10,434 bases of DNA from SIG672 sp045535095. GTDB lineage: Bacteria > Bacillota > Clostridia > Oscillospirales > CAG-272. The stretch lies in contig JAZSKY010000047.1 in assembly GCA_045535095.1 (NCBI GenBank), positions 1-10,434 on the forward strand, given 5' to 3'. The notes below the pieces were generated by a model, which made no database searches, was not told where the DNA came from, and worked only from the letters and a program-made list of their open reading frames with translations. Positions 4,936 to 10,434 of the stretch are shown here, piece after piece. The position numbers and the translations under genes are program-made. Each line of letters opens with the position of its first letter. Position 1 is the first letter of the stretch.

Positions 4936-5988
4936 TTATTTCATCGACTTTTCGCAAGCCTCAAAGAGACCGTTTATGTAGGTTGCGCCAAGCGCTCTGT
5001 CGAAAAGACCGTATCCGGGTTTGCCGGTTTCTCCCCAGATCATACGTCCGTGGTCGGGGCGTACGTATCCGTCAAAACTATTCTCGCAGAGAGCCTTTAC
5101 GATCTCGTAAACGTCGAGCGAGCCGCAGGAGGAGAGGTGCGCTCTTTCTTCAAACGAGCCGTCCTCCATGATCTTTACGTTTCTTATGTGCATAAACGCG
5201 ATGCGATCCATCTTTGCGTATTTCTTTATCATAGCTACAACGTCGTTGCTTGCCGCGCAGCCAAGGCTTCCCGTGCAGAGGCAGAGGCTGTTTGCGGGGG
5301 AGTCAACGATAGAGAGGAATCTGTCGAGATTTTCCTCGCAGGTGATGATTCTCGGAAGTCCGAAAATGGGGTAGGGCGGATCGTCGGGGTGGATAGCCAT
5401 TCGGACTCCGCACTCTTCTGCTACGGGAATAACCTTTTTAAGGAATCTTTCAAGGTTTGCCCAGAGTCCTTTCTCACCGATCTTACCGTAAGCGGTGATA
5501 AGCTCTCTCACCTCGTCCTGAGTATAGCTCGAATCCCAACCGGGAAGGTGAATGTCGTCCTTAAGAGGATCAAGGCCTCTCATCTGATCCCAGTACATAA
5601 CGAGACTCGTCGATCCGTCGGGCGCCTTTTTGTCGAGCTGGGTGCGAGTCCAGTCAAAGACGGGCATAAAGTTGTAGGTTACGCACTTTACACCGTATTT
5701 CGCACAACGGCGGATGTTTTCGCAGTAAACGTCGAGGAGCTTGTCGAGGTCTCCGCGTCCGAGCTTGATATCCTCGTGAACGGGGATAGACTCAACGACG
5801 TCGAAAATAAGACCGCTGTCCTCACATTCCTTCTTCATTTTTGCAAGACTTTCCTCGGGCCATACCTCGCCGGGCTTTACGTCGTAAACTGCCGATACTA
5901 TCGAGCGCATACCGGGAATCTGCGAGATGTATTCAAGCGAGATGGGGTCGCTCTGTCCGTACCAACGGAAAGAAAGCTTCATATTCAT
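4936..5988 (-). CDS. uxuA: Mannonate dehydratase
   Basis: A 350-residue cytoplasmic enzyme converting D-mannonate to 2-keto-3-deoxy-D-gluconate plus water. Family signatures are clear: start MNMKLSFRWYG, YNFMPVFDWTRT (105-116), AIHPDDPP (198-205), LCTGSLG (237-243), HIRN (267-270) and RPDHGR (310-315). H200, C238, H267 and D312/H313 fit the metal-binding and active-site set known for UxuA, and Y326 in GYGLFD lies where a catalytic tyrosine is expected. Length is normal for the short Gram-positive type. A longer reading with 18 extra residues is open back to 6042, but GGAGGT (5996-6001) lies eight bases before the ATG at 5988, which matches the family N-terminus, so I use that start. The gene follows the AraC regulator by 19 bases and precedes the SDR gene by 12, forming one operon. 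Confidence 0.95.
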   Translation of the reverse strand: MNMKLSFRWYGQSDPISLEYISQIPGMRSIVSAVYDVKPGEVWPEESLAKMKKECEDSGLIFDVVESIPVHEDIKLGRGDLDKLLDVYCENIRRCAKYGVKCVTYNFMPVFDWTRTQLDKKAPDGSTSLVMYWDQMRGLDPLKDDIHLPGWDSSYTQDEVRELITAYGKIGEKGLWANLERFLKKVIPVAEECGVRMAIHPDDPPYPIFGLPRIITCEENLDRFLSIVDSPANSLCLCTGSLGCAASNDVVAMIKKYAKMDRIAFMHIRNVKIMEDGSFEERAHLSSCGSLDVYEIVKALCENSFDGYVRPDHGRMIWGETGKPGYGLFDRALGATYINGLFEACEKSMK

Positions 5989-6007
5989 TTTTTTTACCTC
6001 CGTATGT

Positions 6008-7030
6008 TTATATACTGTTTTTAATTGATTTTCTGTATTCATTCGGTGTCATACCGACCTGCTTTTTAAAGGTTTTTGAGAAGTACTGTACGTCCATTAT
6101 TCCGCAGTGCAGGGCAATAGTCTGCACCTGAAGTCCTGTCGTGGAGAGCAGATGAGAGGCGTACTTTATCCTCTTTTCTCTGATGTACTCGGAGACGGTC
6201 TTGCCCGTTTCCTTTTTGAAAACCGTACACAGATAGCCGGCGCTCACTCCGAGATGCTTTGAGACGGTGTCGAGCGAGAGATTTGCCGAAAGATCGGCGT
6301 CAATAAGAAGGGTTGCCTTCTGTACGATAGGCGAAAAGGCCTTCATCGAGTGCTTTCTCACAAGACGGCAGTAGGACGTGAACATCTCGCGCATAAGCGG
6401 AGAAACGTCGTTTACAGCCGATAGATATTCGATCTTCAAAGCGAAATCGGACGAGGTCTTGTCGATATACATAGGATGCACTCCGCCCGACTGCGCCGCT
6501 TTTCTGAGCAGTGTATTCATAATTATACAATAGTTTTTCGAGTTTTGCAAGGGGGCGGCGCTTCTTTTTTCAAATAGTTTGCCCGAAAATGAGTCGAGAA
6601 GCTTCTTTTCCTTGTGTATCTGACCGAGCTCGACCGCACGTATTATCTCGTTTTCAAACTCGTATCTCATCTCAAGCGCGCGCATATTTACAAGGGTTTC
6701 GTTTATCGTGTCCGACTCCTTGGGCAGACTCGCGCTGAAGTCTCTCGCGGGGCCGTCACCCGAAAAGTCGGAAATGGCAAAGGAGGGACTGTCCCACACT
6801 CTTTCGCAAAATGCGTCGAGCATCATAAAGAGCGGGCTTGTGTCGGGAAGTATCGGAAGTCCCGAGTAGTATTCGTCAAGATATCGTGCAGTACGCGGCG
6901 AAAGTGAATTTTTTTCGCTTATTTCGAGTATTTCGCTCTCCGAAAGGGGAGACTGAAGATAAGGGCCTATAAAAAGGATCAGTCCGTCACTCTCGGGCGG
7001 CAGAAGGAAATAGACGTAGCATCTTCTCAT
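6008..7030 (-). CDS. AraC-family transcriptional regulator (5' end uncertain)
   Basis: As given, 340 residues with a C-terminal AraC/XylS DNA-binding domain: first helix-turn-helix around NLSLDTVSKHLGVSAGYLCT, then FKKETGKTVSEYIREKRI, and the second helix-turn-helix ending in YFSKTFKKQVGMTPNEYR. The N-terminal part is an unassigned sensor region. The frame stays open with protein-like sequence for 70 codons upstream of the ATG at 7030 (to 7240), yet contains no ATG, GTG or TTG there and is closed by TGA at 7241-7243. No ribosome site precedes 7030, whereas a good promoter and AGGAG lie near 7273-7317. So the true N-terminus is probably longer and its 5' end damaged or mis-assembled. It is first in the operon with uxuA and the SDR gene and is divergent from the transporter, so it is the likely local regulator responding to a hexuronate intermediate. 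Confidence 0.85.
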   Translation of the reverse strand: MRRCYVYFLLPPESDGLILFIGPYLQSPLSESEILEISEKNSLSPRTARYLDEYYSGLPILPDTSPLFMMLDAFCERVWDSPSFAISDFSGDGPARDFSASLPKESDTINETLVNMRALEMRYEFENEIIRAVELGQIHKEKKLLDSFSGKLFEKRSAAPLQNSKNYCIIMNTLLRKAAQSGGVHPMYIDKTSSDFALKIEYLSAVNDVSPLMREMFTSYCRLVRKHSMKAFSPIVQKATLLIDADLSANLSLDTVSKHLGVSAGYLCTVFKKETGKTVSEYIREKRIKYASHLLSTTGLQVQTIALHCGIMDVQYFSKTFKKQVGMTPNEYRKSIKNSI

Positions 7031-7240
7031 CGTGTCGCGCGTTTTGTATAGGGTCTGATTTTCCAGGGTGTCAAAAAGGGAAGATGCGGCAGACTCATCC
7101 GATATAAATTCGTCCAGAACGCCACGGCTTTCGCTGACAAGCGCGGATAGAGAGTCTCTTTTTGCACGTAGCGTACGAACGCCGCATTTTTTAAATGTCT
7201 CGCATAAAAAACCGAGCTCGTTTTCGCAAAGCGTGGCAGA
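7031..7240 (-). pseudogene. Upstream in-frame extension of the AraC gene without a start codon
   Basis: These 70 codons continue the AraC frame and read as plausible protein (for example LCETFKKCGVRTLRAKRD). No canonical start codon occurs in this stretch, and TGA at 7241-7243 closes it. Beyond the stop the same frame continues for about ten codons back to the ribosome site. Two explanations fit: a nonsense change (CGG-TGA could come from CGG-TGG), or a one-base loss in the six-A run at 7206-7211, which would join the frame to a GTG at 7244. Either would make the annotated protein start too late. Native start at 7030 without a ribosome site cannot be excluded. Confidence 0.45.
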
Positions 7241-7288
7241 TCACCGTCCTTTTTGTATGATTTGTAGTATTTCTCCTACTTGAGAATG

Positions 7289-7317
7289 ATTATAACATAC
7301 TTTTTGTGTAATTACAA
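7289..7317 (-). promoter_or_regulatory. Promoter of the araC-uxuA-SDR operon
   Basis: Read on the minus strand: TTGTAA (7312-7317), a 17-base spacer and TATAAT (7289-7294). An AGGAG ribosome site follows at 7273-7277, but no start codon lies at the normal distance from it. Confidence 0.7.
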
Positions 7318-7329
7318 CATATTTTCTGT

Positions 7330-7369
7330 AAAAATATGAAAAAAATACAAAAAAATATGAAAAAAATAC
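7330..7369 (+). promoter_or_regulatory. Candidate AraC operator: two 19-base direct repeats
   Basis: The 19-base unit AAAAATATGAAAAAAATAC occurs at 7330-7348 and again at 7351-7369, a 21-base period or about two helical turns. AraC-type activators commonly bind direct half-sites at this spacing. The downstream copy ends where the -35 box of the transporter promoter would be (its -10 is at 7393-7398, and no good -35 is visible). The site lies between the divergent araC and transporter genes. The A-rich composition makes chance similarity more likely, so this is a candidate only. Confidence 0.45.
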
Positions 7370-7392
7370 TCCCCATCTTTTGCAAAATGCTT

Positions 7393-7398
7393 TATACT
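7393..7398 (+). promoter_or_regulatory. -10 box of the transporter/GH2 transcript
   Basis: TATACT with no good -35 sequence 16-18 bases upstream, as expected for an activator-dependent promoter. A leader of about 55 bases follows, including GGGA/TCCC complementarity near 7406-7418. Confidence 0.4.
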
Positions 7399-7459
7399 AA
7401 AGGGGAGGGAAAATCCCTTCAGCATTTTCACAAAAAATAAATAAAAAGAGGAAAATGAA

Positions 7460-8923
7460 ATGAAAAAAGAAACACAGATCAGTGCAAACGGTAAGCGCAA
7501 GTTCGGTATGCGCGACTGTATTGCGTACGCAGCCGGAGACCTCGGCTGTAACATGAGCTTTGCGCTCAAGGGAACTATGGCCATATTCTGGACACAGTTT
7601 ATGAAAATGGACCTTTGGTACGCCCTTCTTCTCATTATCGTTCAGGTATGGGACGCTATCAACGACCCGCTTATCGGCTCGGTTATCGACGCTGACAAGC
7701 GCCACTACAAGAAGAACAAATTCCTTGCTTACATCTGGGCAGGATCGATCGGACTTATCGTCGGCGGCGCGTGCTGCTTCCTTCCTTTCCCGAACGCTCC
7801 CACGTGGGCTAAGTTCGTTATCTTCATTGCAGGATACGTAGTTTGGGACGCATTCTACACGGTTGCAAACGTACCTTACGGATCACTCCTTTCGCTCATT
7901 TCGGACGACGTTCAGGACAGAGCATCGCTCTCCGCATGGCGTTCGGTAGGCTCGATCTTCGGAAATATGGTTCCGATGGTAATTCTTCCTTTCATCATTT
8001 ACGACTCTAACGATAACCTTATCGGTGAGAGAGTATTTATTGCCGCTCTCATTATGGGCGTACTCGGATTTATCTGCTTCCAGTTTATGATAAAGAACAC
8101 CGAGATCCGCGTTGATACCGAAACCCGTATCGACGAGGAAATGCCCAAGTTCAACATTCTCAAGGCATTCGGGAACTTTGTAAAGAACCGTCCCGCAGTC
8201 GGCGCAACCCTTGCCGCTATGGGTATGTTTATCGGTATGCAGGGTGCTACCACCGCAGTTACCGTTATATTCCAGTCCTACTACAACAACGTAAAGATCT
8301 CGGGTATCGTTCAGCTCTTCGCTATGATCCCGATCGTAGTATTCACCCCTCTTGCAAGAAAGGCAGTTGCAAGATTCGGTAAGAAGGAGCTTGCAACCTT
8401 CGGATCGATCTGCTCGATGCTCGCAGGACTCGGACTCTTCATCGTTATCCCCGAGAATACCGGTCTCGACCTTATTCTCTATATCGTATTCCAGCTCATC
8501 TTCTCGCTCGGTCTCGGTATCTACTCCACCGTTTCGTGGGCTATGATGGGCGACGCTATCGACTATAACGAGTGGAAGTTCGGCACTCGCGAGGAGGGAA
8601 CGGTATATTCGCTCCATTCCTTCTTCCGTAAGCTCGCGCAGGGAATCGGCCCCTCGCTCGTTCTTATCATAATGGTTGCTTTCGGATACGTTGGCGCAGA
8701 CGAAGGAAATCAGGCGTGGCAGGTAGCTATCAATATGCGTTATATCGTTGCCGCAACCTTTATGTTCTCGGCAGTGCTTCAGTTCATCGGACTCGGACTC
8801 GTTTACAACCTTGACAAGAAGACTCTTGCCCAGATGAACGCAGATCTCGGACGTGACGTTGAGGCAGACGACGTTGTTATGTACGACTCGGCAGAGGACA
8901 GCGATAACATTATCAGTCACTAA
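7460..8923 (+). CDS. GPH-family sugar (glycoside/hexuronide):cation symporter
   Basis: A 487-residue, roughly 12-segment membrane transporter of the glycoside-pentoside-hexuronide family in the MFS superfamily. The hallmark WDAINDPLIGSVID near residues 63-76 holds the two aspartates of the MelB cation site. MMGDAIDYNEWKFGTREEGT and SFFRKLAQGIG in the second half match the conserved loop 10-11 region, and NVPYGSLLSLISDD matches the loop after TM4. The acidic C-terminal tail is cytoplasmic. AGAGG (7447-7451) precedes ATG by eight bases. Expected role: uptake of a small glycoside or uronide with Na+ or H+. Substrate cannot be read directly; the adjoining uxuA-SDR operon and GH2 gene favour a uronic-acid glycoside. 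It is divergent from the AraC gene and 76 bases upstream of the GH2 gene, probably co-transcribed with it. Confidence 0.93.
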   Translation: MKKETQISANGKRKFGMRDCIAYAAGDLGCNMSFALKGTMAIFWTQFMKMDLWYALLLIIVQVWDAINDPLIGSVIDADKRHYKKNKFLAYIWAGSIGLIVGGACCFLPFPNAPTWAKFVIFIAGYVVWDAFYTVANVPYGSLLSLISDDVQDRASLSAWRSVGSIFGNMVPMVILPFIIYDSNDNLIGERVFIAALIMGVLGFICFQFMIKNTEIRVDTETRIDEEMPKFNILKAFGNFVKNRPAVGATLAAMGMFIGMQGATTAVTVIFQSYYNNVKISGIVQLFAMIPIVVFTPLARKAVARFGKKELATFGSICSMLAGLGLFIVIPENTGLDLILYIVFQLIFSLGLGIYSTVSWAMMGDAIDYNEWKFGTREEGTVYSLHSFFRKLAQGIGPSLVLIIMVAFGYVGADEGNQAWQVAINMRYIVAATFMFSAVLQFIGLGLVYNLDKKTLAQMNADLGRDVEADDVVMYDSAEDSDNIISH

Positions 8924-8932
8924 AGCTTGCTT

Positions 8933-8968
8933 AAAAAACGCCCGACACACAAATACTGTCGGGCGTTT
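8933..8968 (+). terminator. Intercistronic terminator or attenuator before the GH2 gene
   Basis: ACGCCCGACA (8938-8947) and TGTCGGGCGT (8957-8966) form a perfect 10-bp stem with a 9-base loop, A-rich upstream, and only a short TTT tail. No separate promoter is visible between it and the GH2 start at 9000. It probably reduces rather than stops read-through, lowering GH2 expression relative to the transporter, or stabilises the upstream mRNA end. Confidence 0.65.
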
Positions 8969-8999
8969 ACCGATATACTAAAATCAAAGGAGAAAAACT

Positions 9000-9992
9000 A
9001 TGAGACAGATACTTAGTCTTAACGAAAATTGGCTTTTCATTAAGGACTGTGCCGATATAAACGCAGACGGCGGCGAAGCGGTAAACGTACCCCACTGCTG
9101 GAACGCGATCGACGGTCAGGACGGTGGAAACGACTATTTCAGAGGTCATTGCCTCTACAAAAAGGACATCAAGAAGGCAGATCTCCCCGAGAGCGATCTT
9201 TACTACATTGAGTTTTGCGGAACGAACGCATCTGCAGATCTCTACGTAAACGGCAATGCAGTTGCTCATCACGACGGCGGATACTCGACCTGGAGAGCGG
9301 ACATTACAAACTATCTCGCAGACGAGAATACTATCGCAGTTGTAGTTGAAAACACGATAAACGAGACCGTTTATCCCCAGATGGCAGACTTCACCTTCTA
9401 CGGCGGTATCTACCGTAACGTAAACCTTATCTGCGTAAACAAGGCGCATTTCGACCTTGATTACTACGGCGCGCCCGGAATTATGATCACCCCCGCAGTT
9501 GAGGGCGAAAACGCAAAGGTTGAGGTTGAGGTATTCGTAAAGGATCTTTCTGACGGTCAGAAGATCGTTTACACCGTTTACGATAAGGACGAAAACGAGA
9601 TCGCAAAGACCGAAAGCCGCGAGACCAAGGCTGTACTTGAAATAAACAACGTTCACCTCTGGAACGGAAGAAAAGACCCCTATCTCTACTGCTGCGAGGC
9701 AGAGATCGTCTCGGGCGACGAGGTAATAGATAACGTTTGCAGCCGTTTCGGTTGCCGCACCTTCAAGATAGATCCCGATAACGGATTTATCCTTAACGGA
9801 GTTGAATACCCCCTTCGCGGCGTATCCCGTCATCAGGACAGATGGGGCGTAGGTAACGCGCTTCTTCCCGAGCATCATAAGGAGGATATCGACCTCATTT
9901 GCGAACTTGGAGCTACCACTATCCGTCTTGCACACTATCAGCACGATCAGTATTTCTACGATCTCTGTGACGAGAAGGGACTCGTTATCTGG
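9000..9992 (+). CDS. GH2 glycosidase (beta-galactosidase type), 5' part, broken by adapter
   Basis: The first 331 codons of a glycoside hydrolase family 2 enzyme. An N-terminal jelly-roll sugar-binding domain spans about 1-145 (FYGGIYRNV at 133-141), an Ig-like beta-sandwich about 155-255, and the catalytic TIM barrel begins near 260 with FILNGVEYPLRGVSRHQD (263-280) and ATTIRLAHYQHDQYFYDLCD (305-324). These motifs are of beta-galactosidase rather than beta-glucuronidase type. There is no signal peptide, so it is likely cytoplasmic, cleaving imported glycosides. AAAGGAG (8986-8992) sits seven bases before ATG. The gene stops being genomic at 9993, where sequencing adapter begins; the apparent stop further on (10238) is an artefact. 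The missing 3' part is probably intact in the organism. Context with hexuronate genes hints at a uronide substrate. Confidence 0.9.
9896..9992. repeat. Library insert copy 1 at the second adapter
   Basis: These 97 bases of the GH2 gene are repeated at 10078-10174 on the other side of the adapter. Unlike the left-end pair, the copies are not identical: the 46 bases 9913-9958 match 10095-10140 exactly, with one mismatch just before and several, mainly synonymous, differences after. The repeat arises from circularised-library reads plus a homologous strain. Confidence 0.88.
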
Positions 9993-10077
9993 AAGTCGGA
10001 GGCCCAAGCGGTCTTAGGAAGACAAACTGGTAAGACAACCCCTTGGCTCACAGAACGACATGGCTACGATCCGACTT
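9993..10077 (+). other. DNBSEQ (BGI/MGI) sequencing adapter inside the GH2 gene
   Basis: The same 32 + 10 + 42 adapter structure as at 94-177, with the same barcode ACTGGTAAGA at 10026-10035. It differs from the remembered adapter by one extra C in the GGCCC run (10001-10005), giving 85 bases, and a C instead of T at 10040. It shifts the reading frame of the GH2 gene and has no biological origin. Confidence 0.96.
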
Positions 10078-10078
10078 C

Positions 10079-10434
10079 ATTTGCGAACTTGGACCTACCA
10101 CTATCCGTCTTGCACACTATCAGCACGATCAGTATTTCTATGATCTGTGCGATGAGCGCGGGCTTGTCATTTGGGCAGAGATTCCGTACATCTCCAAGCA
10201 CATGCCCACCGCCCGTGAGAACACGATCTCTCAGATGAAAGAACTTATTTCTCAAAACTACAACCATCCTTCCATCGTAGTTTGGGGACTTTCCAATGAA
10301 ATCTCCATTGCAGGATCTGACGAAGATTTATTAGAGAACCATAAAATTTTGAATGATTTATGTCACGAAATGGACCCAACAAGATTAACTACTATTGCGG
10401 CAGTATCTATGTGTCCGTTAACAGACCCTTATTT
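10079..10434 (+). CDS. GH2 glycosidase, catalytic-domain fragment from a second strain or species
   Basis: An open frame of about 118 codons runs to the window edge. It restarts at ICELGPTTIRLAHY, repeating residues 300-331 of the upstream GH2 gene, then continues AEIPYISKHMPTAREN and SIVVWGLSNEISIAG. The N-E pair (10295-10300) is the GH2 general acid/base motif. Relative to the first copy the frame is shifted by the adapter. Differences within the repeated segment are mostly synonymous third-base changes (YDLCDERG against YDLCDEKG), so this is a related allele, not a duplicated exon. From about 10280 the leucine codons become TTA/TTG, unlike the CTT/CTC of the gene upstream, indicating a further change of source genome. 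It has no native start here and should not be merged with 9000-9992 to make one protein. Confidence 0.85.
   Translation, partial: MCELGPTTIRLAHYQHDQYFYDLCDERGLVIWAEIPYISKHMPTARENTISQMKELISQNYNHPSIVVWGLSNEISIAGSDEDLLENHKILNDLCHEMDPTRLTTIAAVSMCPLTDPY

Noticed and set aside
5050..6024. Plus-strand open frame opposite uxuA
   Set aside because: Antisense shadow; uxuA motifs are clear on the minus strand. The same applies to 4012-4908, 7883-8950 and 8967-10007.
5989..6042. 18-residue N-terminal extension of UxuA
   Set aside because: GGAGGT sits at the right distance before the ATG at 5988, and UxuA proteins normally begin at the FRWYG segment.
9000..9992. Naming the GH2 gene as beta-glucuronidase (uidA) from context
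   Set aside because: The visible barrel motifs are of beta-galactosidase type, and the region that would hold the uronate-binding motif is outside the genuine sequence.
9896..10174. Genuine tandem duplication, translational bypass region, intein or intron inside GH2
   Set aside because: The inserted bases are the same adapter and barcode seen at the contig start, and flanking copies fit insert-adapter-insert.
9000..10238. A single 412-residue GH2 reading frame
   Set aside because: The frame runs through adapter and then out of frame through the second copy; everything after residue 331 is artefact.

Overview
The window looks like one end of a metagenomic contig from an uncultured gut-type Bacillota (Clostridia). 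Evidence: strong AAGGAG-type ribosome sites, TTGTAA-N17-TATAAT promoters with a TG extension, TAA stops, codon use rich in CTT/CTC, GCA and AAG, and gene families typical of such genomes. The taxonomic call is an inference.

The most important result concerns the assembly. Two stretches, 94-177 and 9993-10077, are not genomic DNA. They match, from memory, the BGI/MGI DNBSEQ library adapter pair with the same 10-base sample barcode (ACTGGTAAGA) between the halves. Each is flanked by two copies of one short insert (93 bases at the left, 97 bases at the right), the pattern expected when an assembler follows a rolling-circle DNA nanoball from insert to adapter to insert. The first 177 bases are therefore redundant. 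The second adapter breaks the GH2 gene, and sequence after about 10095-10140 comes from a different strain or species. No native biology should be read into either insertion.

Layout: 178-430 is a hairpin-rich non-coding stretch. 503-1528 encodes a Ca2+/Na+ (CaCA) antiporter. 1655-1840 is a free-standing 61-residue match to the C-terminal tail of GH2 beta-galactosidases, and 1910-3049 is a glycine-rich, probably beta-helical lipoprotein; both follow near-identical promoter modules. 3103-3350 is an array of short hairpins separated by AATATCACT-type spacers that flip orientation midway, followed by a strong promoter and an A/T-rich DUF6304-like cysteine-containing gene (3438-3893). A terminator at 3926-3963 closes this gene and probably also the opposing operon.

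The right two thirds is a sugar-acid utilisation locus. On the minus strand an AraC-family regulator (damaged 5' end), a mannonate dehydratase (UxuA) and an SDR oxidoreductase (probable fructuronate reductase) form one operon. Divergently, on the plus strand, lie a GPH-family sugar:cation symporter and a GH2 glycosidase. The likely logic is uptake of a uronic-acid-containing glycoside, hydrolysis by GH2, and conversion of fructuronate through mannonate to 2-keto-3-deoxygluconate. The isomerase and the KDG kinase/aldolase steps are not in this window.
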